This document shows, one piece after another, positions 8,535-18,163 of a DNA stretch of 64,000 nt (position 1 is its first letter; every line of letters begins with the position of its first letter). Origin of the DNA: Azoarcus sp031556475. Lineage in GTDB: Bacteria > Pseudomonadota > Gammaproteobacteria > Burkholderiales > Rhodocyclaceae. The DNA lies in contig JAVBSY010000004.1 of assembly GCA_031556475.1 (NCBI GenBank), forward strand, positions 3,792-67,791, read 5' to 3'. The notes under the pieces are model-generated. The model saw only the letters and a list, made by a program, of their open reading frames with translations. It was not told the origin of the DNA and did no database searches. Made by a program: the position numbers and the translations under genes.

Positions 8535-9035
8535 ATGCCGAAGCTGCATGTCGTCCGCGGACGCCTCGTCGACCTGCGCCGTCACGTCAACGTCCATCTT
8601 GATCGCCGGAGTTCCTTCGCCCCGAGCGAGCGCTACGAACTGTGGATTCGTCCTGAGGATGGAAAAGAGCGGCAGTTCATCATCCATACACGCACCATGC
8701 CGGTACGGCGCAGGCACCAAGTCAGCCTGATCGTCACCGAAGATGAGTCGCCGCAAGTCTGGGGATTGGTCAACCGGTCCGCCCACGGTGGCACCAACTA
8801 CCTGCGCACCGATCCTCCGCCACTGCTCAGGCTGAAGGACGCCTTGGTCGTATCAGCGATAGGAGGGATGCTGATCTGGCGCTGGGGCTCCGTTGGAGCC
8901 GCGCTGTCCATCCCAGCAGCCCTGACCTATCTGTTGATGGCCGGACTCTGGCGTGCGCTAGTCCGGGCGCGTCGGGCTGCCACGGTAGACGCTCAGATGG
9001 CGAAGGAAAAGCTGCAATCGGGGGTGGGAGAATGA
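8535..9035 (+). CDS. Small membrane protein, unknown function (cassette gene 3)
   Basis: I choose the ATG at 8535 (GGAG about nine bases upstream) rather than the far start at 8454. The 166-residue product has a basic, strand-rich N-terminal half and two C-terminal helices (ALVVSAIGGMLIWRWG, IPAALTYLLMAGLWRALV) followed by a charged tail. The middle block WGLVNRSAHGGTNYL then PPP lines up with the corresponding block of cassette gene 1. The function is unknown; the soluble domain could sense or bind something at the membrane. The next 260 bases before the fic gene hold no gene I can support. Confidence 0.6.
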   Translation: MPKLHVVRGRLVDLRRHVNVHLDRRSSFAPSERYELWIRPEDGKERQFIIHTRTMPVRRRHQVSLIVTEDESPQVWGLVNRSAHGGTNYLRTDPPPLLRLKDALVVSAIGGMLIWRWGSVGAALSIPAALTYLLMAGLWRALVRARRAATVDAQMAKEKLQSGVGE

Positions 9036-9294
9036 TGAAGCCGATGCGCTGACAGTTGCCGATCAGCCAGGGACTGACAGGAAGTCCGATGGTGGGCACG
9101 CCATCGGCTTGGCGCACTCGCCCGCATGACCTGACGCCTCGACTTCTTCGGCATGCAATCGTCGATGCTGCTGCACCACTGCGATCCGCCGGCGATCTCT
9201 GGCAATTGAGGGTCATGGGCGCGGAGCCACCTCGTGCCGCGCCCCATTTCACCGCAAAAATCGCGGCGATTGGCTTGCTGATGCGGCGAATCAG
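9036..9294. other. Intergenic stretch before the fic gene
   Basis: No supported gene. A short frame ending MQSSMLLHHCDPPAISGN and a stop near 9205 may be the tail of a lost gene, but I cannot assign it. No clear ribosome site precedes the fic start. Confidence 0.3.
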
Positions 9295-10437
9295 ATGTCT
9301 AATCTCCGCATGGATAGCGGAGAAAACCTCTACATCTGGCAGTCTGACGATTGGCCGCAGTGGCGTTATGACCTGCCAGCGCTGGCCCAGGCCCTGGCTG
9401 AGGTCAGTCGCGCCCAAGGCATGCTGCTGGGTCGTCTGGCCGACGTCGGACTAACGCTGCGTGACCAAGCCAGCCTCGCTACGCTGACCGACGACGTGCT
9501 CAAGACCAGTGAAATCGAGGGTGAGGTGCTGAATGTGGCCTCGGTTCGCTCATCGATTGCTCGCCGCCTGGGCATGGACATCGGCGCACTCGCGCCGGTG
9601 GACCGGCATGTCGAAGGTGTGGTCGAGATGGTGCTCGATGCCACCTCACGCAGCCGCGCCATTTTGACCATTGATCGGCTGTTCGGCTGGCACGCTGCAC
9701 TGTTCCCGACAGGCTATTCCGGCTTATCCAGGATCACCGTGGGCCAGTGGCGCGACGATGCGACCGGCCCGATGCAAGTCGTTTCTGGCCCAGTGAACCG
9801 TCGCAAAGTGCACTTCCAGGCACCACCTGCAAACACACTGCCCGCCGAGATGGCGCGCTTCCTGGCATGGGCCAATCGAGACACAGGCGAGCCTGCACTC
9901 ATCAAGGCTGGTCTGGCACACCTGTGGTTCGTGACCCTGCACCCGTTCGACGACGGCAACGGCCGCATCGCGCGTGCTGTGGGCGATCTGTTCCTTGCTC
10001 GCGCCGATGGTGCCGAGCAACGCTTCTACAGCCTGTCGGCGCAGATCCAACGCGAGCGCAAGAACTACTACGACATTCTCGAATGCACGCAAAAAGGTTC
10101 TTTGGATGTCACGGATTGGCTGACCTGGTTCCTCGGTACGTTGGCCCGGGCCGTCGCCAGTTCGCAGGCCACGCTCGACGGCGTACTGGCCAAGGCGCGG
10201 TTCTGGCAGCGCTGGGCCGGTACGCCGATGAATGAGCGCCAGGTGAAACTGCTCAATCGCCTGCTCGATGGATTCGACGGCAAGCTCACCAGCAGCAAGT
10301 GGGCGGCCATCGGCAAGTGCTCGCCGGATACCGCGCTGCGCGACATCAACCAGTTACTGGCGTTGGGGGTGTTGCAGAAGTCGCCTGGGGGGGGACGCAG
10401 TACGGGCTATGAACTAGAACTAGAAGAAAAGCCGTGA
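9295..10437 (+). CDS. Fic-family AMP-transferase with built-in inhibitory helix
   Basis: This 380-residue Fic protein has an N-terminal DUF4172-type region (WQSDDWPQWRYD..., residues 15-60), a TSEIEG motif at residues 71-76 that fits the [ST]xxxE[GN] inhibitory helix of class II Fic proteins, and the catalytic loop HPFDDGNGR at 216-224. A winged-helix-like C-terminus follows (NRLLDGFDGKLTSSKWAAIG). Fic enzymes transfer AMP or related groups onto Ser/Thr/Tyr of target proteins, and here the antitoxin function is part of the same chain. It sits alone upstream of the Druantia-like operon in the island. A toxin or regulatory role in defence is inference. Confidence 0.9.
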   Translation: MSNLRMDSGENLYIWQSDDWPQWRYDLPALAQALAEVSRAQGMLLGRLADVGLTLRDQASLATLTDDVLKTSEIEGEVLNVASVRSSIARRLGMDIGALAPVDRHVEGVVEMVLDATSRSRAILTIDRLFGWHAALFPTGYSGLSRITVGQWRDDATGPMQVVSGPVNRRKVHFQAPPANTLPAEMARFLAWANRDTGEPALIKAGLAHLWFVTLHPFDDGNGRIARAVGDLFLARADGAEQRFYSLSAQIQRERKNYYDILECTQKGSLDVTDWLTWFLGTLARAVASSQATLDGVLAKARFWQRWAGTPMNERQVKLLNRLLDGFDGKLTSSKWAAIGKCSPDTALRDINQLLALGVLQKSPGGGRSTGYELELEEKP

Positions 10438-10777
10438 ACTCTCCACTCTGGCTGGCGGAAAACACCACCAGCAGATCGGAGCGGGAAAGGGGTTTTCATG
10501 CCATAGCAACTCCGGCACGTTATCTGTCAGGACAGCAACAGCAGACACAACTCTTTCCGGAAGGTGCTGTGCTTGTCCTTCGCCTTGGCTATTTCCTTTT
10601 CGATATCGGCCAACCGCTGGTGCGCCTCACCACAAGATGCCACTCGACAAGAGTTTTTCCCGGTGAATCTGGCATGCTTATGCCTGTCCGCTCTATAGAA
10701 TGCTGGGAAATTTCAATGCAATAACATCGGTTCCCGCAATGGGTACCCAATAGAAATAGGACATCCAGGGAGAAGGG
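10438..10777. other. Intergenic leader of the Druantia-like operon
   Basis: A 340-base gap with no supported gene; a 96-codon frame from a GTG at 10434 has no domain and looks accidental. A TATAGAAT box at about 10694-10701 could be the -10 of the operon promoter, with no strong -35. A good AGGGAGAAGGG ribosome site directly precedes 10778. Confidence 0.35.
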
Positions 10778-11752
10778 ATGTACTGTCACACAGGCTATCA
10801 GCAGTCACTGCCACTGACATGGTTGCAGGCCCCGTCTGAGCAGGATCGGATGGCGCTGCTGGAGTTCCTGCGAGGCGTTCTGTACGGTCTTTCAGCTTCC
10901 ACCAAGGAGCATGGTACAGAGGTTCATGCCTCACGGGTCCGACATGCATTCGACAGACTCGGGGCACCTGCTTTGTACCGAGTGGGGTTGAAGTTGCTCA
11001 GTCTGTTGCGCGAGGCTGAAGCTCTATCAGGCGGCTATTGGGTGTCTGCCCCGTTCCGAGTGATTGAGATCGAAGGCCACGCGGTGTTCATCGGTGCGCT
11101 TCCCTCGGCATTTGGCTTCCTGGGCGATGTCACGAATGATGGCCTTTGTCGGTTACTCACCCCGGAGGTCGCCGCACGGTTTCCGCGTCAGGATATGGAA
11201 GCATGGATGGGTGTTCCGCCAGTCCCTGTCGGCTCACATGTCACCGCCTTTTTTCAACATCATCAACGTCAAGCGAGCCCTACGATTAGCCAAGCCGAGA
11301 TCGAGTACCTGAGTTTTACGGGAGGTGCCGCTGTGCGTTCCGCGACGAGGCGGCGATTCCTCTGGGACTCTCATCCGGTGTCGCTTGCTGGCGAACCAAT
11401 TGCGCTATGCAGGCAGAAACATTTCGGCATTTACCGCTACTTTTCCGCTGAACTCCGTTCAGGTCGGGTGATTTCCGAAGCCGCTATTGAGCAATCGATT
11501 CCACGGCTGCTGTTTGCGTTGGCCCATGATGCGGGCATGCCTGTGGTGATCGATATCCGCCATGGATCCGAAAGCGTCGAGGTGAGCATCGCGGAACATC
11601 TGCCGATCGAAGAATACCGCCTCGCGCTACTGCTCTCTCGACGCATCGTCCGTCAAAGCAGTCGCCGGACCTTTCACCTTGCGCCACAACTCGCGCCTGC
11701 GCTCATCGGGCGCCTGATGGAACTGGGATGTATCTTGGAAACTGACAAATGA
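10778..11752 (+). CDS. First protein of the Druantia-like operon (position of DruD), unknown fold
   Basis: This 324-residue protein overlaps the helicase start by ATGA, so it is coupled to it. I recognise no catalytic motif; it is soluble, mixed helix and strand, and ends with basic helices (RRIVRQSSRRTFHLAP). In described Druantia type I loci the gene directly before druE is druD, a protein of similar size without assigned domain. By position and size this could be the DruD counterpart. That is inference and needs profile comparison. Confidence 0.6.
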   Translation: MYCHTGYQQSLPLTWLQAPSEQDRMALLEFLRGVLYGLSASTKEHGTEVHASRVRHAFDRLGAPALYRVGLKLLSLLREAEALSGGYWVSAPFRVIEIEGHAVFIGALPSAFGFLGDVTNDGLCRLLTPEVAARFPRQDMEAWMGVPPVPVGSHVTAFFQHHQRQASPTISQAEIEYLSFTGGAAVRSATRRRFLWDSHPVSLAGEPIALCRQKHFGIYRYFSAELRSGRVISEAAIEQSIPRLLFALAHDAGMPVVIDIRHGSESVEVSIAEHLPIEEYRLALLLSRRIVRQSSRRTFHLAPQLAPALIGRLMELGCILETDK

Positions 11753-14700
11753 TCCACCAAAGCTACTCGGTGCAGTCTGTTCACGAGGCACTGCTAGACA
11801 CCTTCCATCAATACCTCAGAGCCCAGTACCACATCTGGGACGAGTGGCTGATCAGCGAACGCGACCACATCCTGAAAGAAGTCGGCAACACGTATCAGGA
11901 GCCGCGGCTCGAAGCAACACCGCAATACGCCCAGGGTCTGGACTACTCGAAGCTAGATATTCCCGGCGAAGCCCAAGCGATCTTGGAGTACGCGGCGAAG
12001 GACTCGCGTACGGGGATTCCCAAAAGGGCATACGCCCACCAGTGCAAAGCGGTTGAGCATTTCCTGCGCGGGAAAGACTTGATCGTTGCCACGGGTACTG
12101 GCTCGGGCAAGACCGAGAGTTTTTTGATGCCGATTCTGTCCCGCTTGGCGATCGAGTCCGCCCAACGGCCAGCAAGTTGGAAGATGCCAGGGATACGTGC
12201 CCTACTGTTGTACCCCATGAATGCCTTGGTTAATGACCAGTTGGGGCGCCTGCGGCGGCTGTTTGGCAGCAATGTGGTCAAGCAAGCGCTACGGGGCGAC
12301 AACGAGCGCCATGCGCGTTTCGGCATGTACACAAGCCGCTCGCCCTATCCAGGCAGTCGTAGCACGAAGAAAGACAAGGAGCGCGTGGAAGCAGAACTGA
12401 CCCAACTCTACTTCGATGGTATGGCGGAAGAATATCGTGAGCGCCTACAAGTGGAAGGGAAGTGGCCTGCCAAAGACCTGGAGCGCTTCCTTACGAATCA
12501 GTTGAGAACCGATGCATCAGACGTCGAACTGATCACACGCCATGAGATGCAGGAAACCGCACCGGATCTGCTGGTCACCAACTACTCGATGCTCGAATAC
12601 ATGATGCTTCGCCCGATCGAAGCACCCATTTTCGAGAAAACAGCCCAGTGGCTGATGGCGGATCCGACCAATGTCTTGACCGTCGTTCTTGACGAGGCGC
12701 ACATGTATCGAGGCTCCGGCGGTGCGGAGGTGGCTTATTTGCTGCGCCGCCTTCAGTCACGCCTGGGTATCTCCCGCGAGCGCATTCGCTTCATTCTCAC
12801 CAGCGCGAGCCTAGGTGCCTCGGAGCAGGCAAAAGCGGAGGTTAAGGAGTTTGCCGCAAAGCTGACTGGGGGAACTTCGGTCCAGTTTGAGTTGATTACT
12901 GGGGAACGCGATCCTCGGCCCGCAGGCGCCAAGGCGGATGCGAAGACTCAAAGAGCCCTCGCGCAATTCGATTACGCGCCATTGGTGGATCTGACGGGCG
13001 ATGTCACCAAGGCGAAGACCGCGCTCACGACGCTTGCGCAGACCTTGCAGGTCCGACTGGATGCTCCTCGCCCTCAGCGCGAGGATTTGCAGCAATTCGT
13101 ATTCGATCTTCTTGAGAAACTTCCCGTCGCCTCTCTAGTTGCACAACGACTTACTGAATCGCCCGCCACGCTGAAGGCTTGCGGCGAGTTGGCGTTCCTC
13201 AACACAGAAGGCCGAGAAACAGCCTTGGAGGCTCTTCTGGCCCTTATGGCTTTCGCGAAAGATCAACAAAAAGGCCGCCCCTTCTGTCCGATTCGTTCGC
13301 ACCTGTTCTTTCGCGGCCTGCCCGGACTGTATGTCTGCACCAATATCGAGTGCGGAACCCATGACCCGGCAAAGCCCAAACTACTCGGGCGGATGCATCC
13401 CACGGAGCGCTTGCAATGCGACTGTGGTGCGCGGGTCTATGAACTACTGACGCATCGGTCGTGCGGTGCCGCTTATTTGCGTGCTTACATGCGGCCAGGG
13501 GACGAGTTTCTTTGGCACCAACCTTCTAATGGTGCCTGGACGGATACCCAATTGCTAGAGGCGCAGTTCTATGTGCTTCCGGAATCCGAGATCGAATCGA
13601 CATCGGGCTGCGTGGTTTGGTTGCATACGCGAACAGGTCGGTTGGTGGCACAGAAACCGGCAGGCGCTGAAAGAGGCGATTACCTCGCCCTCTTGCGTCC
13701 GGATACACCCACACGGGAACGTGGCAGAACCGTCATGAGTCTGGGAGGCGACTGTCCGGCCTGTGGCCAACGGACCAGACCGGAAGCACCGCTGGCCATG
13801 GACTTGGCGACCAAGGGCGAAGCACCATTCGCTCACCTCATCAGGGCGCAGATCGCCAACCAGCCTGTCACCAAGATGCCTACCGCACAGGCACCCAATG
13901 GAGGACGCAAAACCATCGTGTTCTCGGACGGTCGTCAGAAGGCAGCGCGCTTGGCGCGGGATATTCCCAGAGAGATCGAACTCGATGTATTTCGGCAGAC
14001 CTTGTTCATGGCGGCCCAGGCGCTCCAGGACATTGGCAAAGAGCCGCGCTTGAACGAACACCTGTATGTGGCGTTCTTGAAATGTCTGGACGAGCACCAT
14101 CTGCGCTTTTTCGATGGAGACGACCGCCACCGTGTCGAAGAGCATCTACGGGACTTTCAGAATTTCCACACCAGCGACTTAGCGTCTGCACTGGATGATC
14201 CGCAAAGCCCACCACCGAGTTTCTGGGCCATCCTCCTCAAACAGTTGGGTACGCCTTTCTATTCGATCAGTGCGCTGAGCTTGGGTTATGCCGCTCCCAG
14301 CAAAAACGCTCGTGCCAGGCTTCATGCAGAGTTCAAGGCCTTGCCACCCGAGGCCGTCGATGCAATGGCCGTGGCTTGGATTCAGCGGCTCTTGGCACGC
14401 TTCGCCTTTGGTAGAGACCTTGCTGAAGGGGTGCGGGCACAGGCTTCGCGCTATCCCCTGAGGCCAATGGCGGCCAAGGATGGGTTTTCCAAGGAGCAAC
14501 GGACCTTCCTCGCCACCCAAGGCGTCAATGTCGATGCCTTGACCGAATGCCTGGCACACAATCTCTGCGAGGTGAAGCCAGATGGTTCGGTGTATTTGCG
14601 ACCATCGCATGTGATTCTGCGTGCCGCTTTGAACGCACGCTGGGTTCAATGCGAGCATTGCAAGACCATTTCTGCGCTGCCGATCCTCGGTCATTGCCCG

Positions 14701-16950
14701 AACTGCACACGGCCGGACATCACCTTAGTCGATCCCGACGCGACCCATTACTTGCGCGCGCGCAAAGGCTTCTGGCGCGATCCGGTAGCTCGTGCGCTTT
14801 CCGGTAGTCAGCCGCCGATGAGTGTGGATGTGCAAGAACACAGCGCCCAACTTTCCTATAAGGACGCCAATACGCCGTCGCCCACCACCGAAGTGTTCGA
14901 ACGCCAGTTCCGCGACATCTTGCGCATTGGCGAACGGGCCGTCGATGTACTAAGTTGCACCACGACCATGGAGGTTGGCATCGATATCGGCTCCTTGATC
15001 GCAGTGTCGATGCGAAACGTACCGCCCATGCGACAGAACTACCAGCAGCGCGCGGGGCGTGCGGGCCGGCGCGGATCGGCGGTTTCTACTGTCGTAACTT
15101 ACGCGCAATCAGGGGCGCACGATTCGTTCTATTTTCTCAATCCCGACAGGATGCTGGCGGGAGATCCGCCTCGCCCAGTTCTGGACACGAACAATGCCCG
15201 TATCGCGGATCGGCATGTGCTCGCGCAGTTGTTGCAAGATTTCTTTCGGCCTCTGGCGGGTGGTTCGGGAACAGCGGACATCTTTACGGTGTTGGGTGAC
15301 ACTTGGACCTTCTTCAAGACGGCCACGGCGCCCACCAGCTTCACGGCCTTCCAACACTGGGTACGCACGTCCGAGGCCGGGCGACAGTCGCTTAAGCGGG
15401 CTCAAGCATGGCTACCCCCAGGACAGGATGCGGCCACCGTGGCCGAGGCCATGATCGCAGCACTCGAAGCACGTGAACCGAACACGCAGGAAGGCTTGGA
15501 GGCGAGCTTGATCGAGTTTCTGTTCGCGCATGGGCTACTGCCGTCCTACGCTTTTCCGACCGACCTTTGCTCACTCCAGATTCAAGAATGGGCACCTAGT
15601 GGGCGGAAAGGTTTTCGCATCGCCGAACAGGCACAGCAAAGCTTGAACATCGCACTCTCCGAATACGCTCCGGGCCGGCTTGTGGTCCTGAACAAGAAGA
15701 CCTATCGCATCGGCACCGTCACAGCCTCCGGCCCGAATACGGAAATCAATAAAGCGACTGCGCTGTTCGATCGGGCACGGGTCTATCGCCATTGCACGCA
15801 GTGCTCCTTCACCGCCGGGTTCATTGCGGGTGACGATGGTGCCACCACTTGCCCTCAATGCGGTGCCGAGTCGCTGCGCACCATGACTGTGATCCGGCCG
15901 GAAACCGTTTTCCCTCGGGGCAAGTGTGAAATCAATGAGTTTGACGATGAGCAGGTCTTTAGCCAGGTCACCCAAGCGCAACTGCCGTTGCCCGATGAGG
16001 ACCTACGCTTGCAGACCGTGCCATTTGGGCGGAAAGCAGGATTGGTGCCGCGCCGCCAACAGAAACTGATCGTCGTCAATGAAGGTGATCCAGACTCGGA
16101 TGAGGTTGGTTTCCGTGTCTGTTGCCAGTGCGGCAAAGTCCTCGCTGAAGGGGAACAGGAAGGGCCGCATGCTCGGGATTACTACATCCAAGCCAGTGGG
16201 CAACCCCTGCCACAGCGTTGCGAGGGAGCATTCCAGCGTGTCTTCCTAGGCTATGCCTTCACCTCGGACATCTTGCTGCTACGTATCAAGCTGGCATCGC
16301 CATTGAGATTCGATTTGCTCTCCAGACGGCAGCGCAAACCCATGGAAGATGCCTTGCAGACACTATGCGAGGCGCTGACCCTGTCCATTGGTCGCGTGCT
16401 CGATATCGATCCGCACGAAGTCAGCGCAGGGTATCGCTTCGGAAATGATGGTGCCTCCGACTTCGCGGACATCTTCATTTACGACATTCTGTCCGGCGGT
16501 GCCGGCTATGCCTTGCAAGCAGGACAGTCCTTCAGCGAAATCTTCGCGCAAGCCAAGCAATTGTTGTCCCAGTGTAGTTGCGCCACTTCCTGCGAAAACT
16601 GCCTGCGGCACTACGGCAACCGCTTCAAGCATGCCAACCTGGATCGCCAACTTGGGCTGGAACTGGCGCAATACATTGAGTTCGGAGAGGTCCCTGCGGA
16701 CTTTCCCTTCGAACAGCAGATACGGGTGTTGGCGCCGCTGGCCGAAATGGTCAAACTGGCGGGTTGGGAGCCTCAGATCGACGACCAACAGTTTTTACTG
16801 ACCCACCAGGGAAAGCGCTTCCGAATCGCTGCGTGTCCTTCCCTGCGCGCGTGCATGCCGAAAACTCAGCACGACGGCATGACCGTCTTGACCTTCACCC
16901 CCTATGAACTAGCCAGGGACCTACCGAGTGCCTTCGCAGAATTGAATTGA
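11749..16950 (+). CDS. druE: DruE-like giant DEAH helicase with DUF1998 C-terminus
   Basis: This 1733-residue superfamily 2 helicase is the signature protein of Druantia. Walker A (ATGTGSGKTESF) lies near residues 113-124, the DEAH box (VVLDEAHMYRG) near 315, a motif III-like segment (LTSASLGAS) follows, and motif VI (QQRAGRAGRRG) is near 1098. Several CxxC pairs in the middle (CPACGQRT, CEHCKT, CPNC) suggest zinc sites. An FSDGRQKAARLARD block and the C-terminal GGAGYAL...CSCATSCENC cysteine cluster near 1608 match the DUF1998 helicase family. It should move along nucleic acid with ATP in the cytoplasm. It overlaps the upstream gene by 4 bases and is one base from druA. DISARM DrmB also carries DUF1998, but the DUF4338 neighbour argues for Druantia. 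Confidence 0.88.
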   Translation: MIHQSYSVQSVHEALLDTFHQYLRAQYHIWDEWLISERDHILKEVGNTYQEPRLEATPQYAQGLDYSKLDIPGEAQAILEYAAKDSRTGIPKRAYAHQCKAVEHFLRGKDLIVATGTGSGKTESFLMPILSRLAIESAQRPASWKMPGIRALLLYPMNALVNDQLGRLRRLFGSNVVKQALRGDNERHARFGMYTSRSPYPGSRSTKKDKERVEAELTQLYFDGMAEEYRERLQVEGKWPAKDLERFLTNQLRTDASDVELITRHEMQETAPDLLVTNYSMLEYMMLRPIEAPIFEKTAQWLMADPTNVLTVVLDEAHMYRGSGGAEVAYLLRRLQSRLGISRERIRFILTSASLGASEQAKAEVKEFAAKLTGGTSVQFELITGERDPRPAGAKADAKTQRALAQFDYAPLVDLTGDVTKAKTALTTLAQTLQVRLDAPRPQREDLQQFVFDLLEKLPVASLVAQRLTESPATLKACGELAFLNTEGRETALEALLALMAFAKDQQKGRPFCPIRSHLFFRGLPGLYVCTNIECGTHDPAKPKLLGRMHPTERLQCDCGARVYELLTHRSCGAAYLRAYMRPGDEFLWHQPSNGAWTDTQLLEAQFYVLPESEIESTSGCVVWLHTRTGRLVAQKPAGAERGDYLALLRPDTPTRERGRTVMSLGGDCPACGQRTRPEAPLAMDLATKGEAPFAHLIRAQIANQPVTKMPTAQAPNGGRKTIVFSDGRQKAARLARDIPREIELDVFRQTLFMAAQALQDIGKEPRLNEHLYVAFLKCLDEHHLRFFDGDDRHRVEEHLRDFQNFHTSDLASALDDPQSPPPSFWAILLKQLGTPFYSISALSLGYAAPSKNARARLHAEFKALPPEAVDAMAVAWIQRLLARFAFGRDLAEGVRAQASRYPLRPMAAKDGFSKEQRTFLATQGVNVDALTECLAHNLCEVKPDGSVYLRPSHVILRAALNARWVQCEHCKTISALPILGHCPNCTRPDITLVDPDATHYLRARKGFWRDPVARALSGSQPPMSVDVQEHSAQLSYKDANTPSPTTEVFERQFRDILRIGERAVDVLSCTTTMEVGIDIGSLIAVSMRNVPPMRQNYQQRAGRAGRRGSAVSTVVTYAQSGAHDSFYFLNPDRMLAGDPPRPVLDTNNARIADRHVLAQLLQDFFRPLAGGSGTADIFTVLGDTWTFFKTATAPTSFTAFQHWVRTSEAGRQSLKRAQAWLPPGQDAATVAEAMIAALEAREPNTQEGLEASLIEFLFAHGLLPSYAFPTDLCSLQIQEWAPSGRKGFRIAEQAQQSLNIALSEYAPGRLVVLNKKTYRIGTVTASGPNTEINKATALFDRARVYRHCTQCSFTAGFIAGDDGATTCPQCGAESLRTMTVIRPETVFPRGKCEINEFDDEQVFSQVTQAQLPLPDEDLRLQTVPFGRKAGLVPRRQQKLIVVNEGDPDSDEVGFRVCCQCGKVLAEGEQEGPHARDYYIQASGQPLPQRCEGAFQRVFLGYAFTSDILLLRIKLASPLRFDLLSRRQRKPMEDALQTLCEALTLSIGRVLDIDPHEVSAGYRFGNDGASDFADIFIYDILSGGAGYALQAGQSFSEIFAQAKQLLSQCSCATSCENCLRHYGNRFKHANLDRQLGLELAQYIEFGEVPADFPFEQQIRVLAPLAEMVKLAGWEPQIDDQQFLLTHQGKRFRIAACPSLRACMPKTQHDGMTVLTFTPYELARDLPSAFAELN

Positions 16951-16951
16951 T

Positions 16952-18163
16952 ATGAAAAAGGGAAAGGTCATCCCTCTTGCCGTCAGGGAAGCTCGTTTGA
17001 AACGCCTGGTGCGAAGGCATCTCAAGAGCTTGGGGTTCGATCGTGATGAGCAGGGGCGCTTGCAGCCACCAAGTTTGGATAAGGAGGCTTACCGCCGGTT
17101 TCATCAAGGGCAGCGTGAGCAGAAACTGGCGGCGAACCGTGCTTGGCTAAGCAAGCACGAAGCCAAGTTGGTGAAATGGTTTGCGGATGGGGCATCTATC
17201 GTGCCATCGGCCATCGTCCCTGAGTTGGAACTGGTCAAAGGGGGGACATGGCAATCAGACTTGTTCCGCATGGCCACGCTTTATTGGCAAATCCCTGTCT
17301 CGGAGGGCTACGGACGTCGATTGAGATTTCTGGTCTGGGACCGAGGTCATCAAAAGCTGATGGGCATTTTTGCCTTGGGGGACGCGGTCTTCAATCAGGC
17401 CGCGCGCGATGCCTTTATCGGCTGGGACCATCATCGACGCTCCGAGTCGCTGGTGAATCTGATGGATGCCTACGTGCTAGGCGCGCTGCCCCCCTACAGT
17501 CATTTACTGGGCGGCAAATTGGTGGCCTCCTTGGTCCGCACACGCGAGGTGGTCGATGCCTTCCATGCGCGTTATGGCGATTCGGTCGGTCTCATTTCTC
17601 AAAAGAAGAAAAAGCCCCGTTTGCTCGCGGTGACAACCACCTCAGCTTTCGGGCGATCCTCCCTGTACAACCGTCTGCAATTGTCTGGACGCAAGATTTT
17701 CGAACCCATCGGCTACACCTCCGGCTGGGGGCACTTCCATTTTTCCGGGAAGCTCTTCGATGAATTGCGCCAGTACCTCGAACATCTGAATGATGGTTAT
17801 GCCCGCGCATTCAGTTTTGGTTCTGGACCAAACTGGCGCCTGCGCGTCATCCGCCGAGCTCTGGATCGACTCGGCATGGACCCCAACCTAGTTCGCCATG
17901 GACTCGTTCGGGAGGTATTCATCGCCAAGATCGCCCAGAACGCCGAGGCGGTGCTGCGCGGCGACAACACGCGGGTTCTCTACGGCGGGCTGCCAACAGT
18001 CCGCGAGGTGGGGGCCGCAGCGCGAGAGCGCTGGCTCGTTCCGCGGTCTGAACGAGATCAGCGTTATTTGGATTGGCGCGTAGCCGATCTTCTGGCCGCC
18101 ATTCACGACAAGCCTGTGACCGTCCAACCCTTGAGAGTGCTGGCACATGGACTGGGCCATTGA
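16952..18163 (+). CDS. druA: DruA-like DUF4338 protein
   Basis: This 403-residue protein begins one base after druE. Its layout fits DUF4338: LVRRHLKSLGFDRDEQGRL, GTWQSDLFRMATLYWQIPVS, GYGRRLRFLVWDRGHQKL, then FIGWDHHRRSESLVNLMDAY and LAVTTTSAFGRSSLYNRL. DruA is the type I Druantia component, and the family also occurs alone near transposons. Its biochemical activity is not settled. In the described druABCDE order it is first, whereas here it follows the helicase, so the operon is permuted. It overlaps the next gene by 17 bases, indicating coupled translation. Confidence 0.85.
   Translation: MKKGKVIPLAVREARLKRLVRRHLKSLGFDRDEQGRLQPPSLDKEAYRRFHQGQREQKLAANRAWLSKHEAKLVKWFADGASIVPSAIVPELELVKGGTWQSDLFRMATLYWQIPVSEGYGRRLRFLVWDRGHQKLMGIFALGDAVFNQAARDAFIGWDHHRRSESLVNLMDAYVLGALPPYSHLLGGKLVASLVRTREVVDAFHARYGDSVGLISQKKKKPRLLAVTTTSAFGRSSLYNRLQLSGRKIFEPIGYTSGWGHFHFSGKLFDELRQYLEHLNDGYARAFSFGSGPNWRLRVIRRALDRLGMDPNLVRHGLVREVFIAKIAQNAEAVLRGDNTRVLYGGLPTVREVGAAARERWLVPRSERDQRYLDWRVADLLAAIHDKPVTVQPLRVLAHGLGH

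Noticed and set aside
10434..10724. 96-codon frame between fic and the defence operon
   Set aside because: GTG start overlapping the fic stop, no ribosome site, no recognisable sequence; treated as leader DNA.
11749..16950. DISARM or Dpd assignment of the DUF1998 helicase
   Set aside because: No methyltransferase, phospholipase D or deazaguanine genes adjoin it, while a DUF4338 protein follows directly, which is the Druantia pairing.
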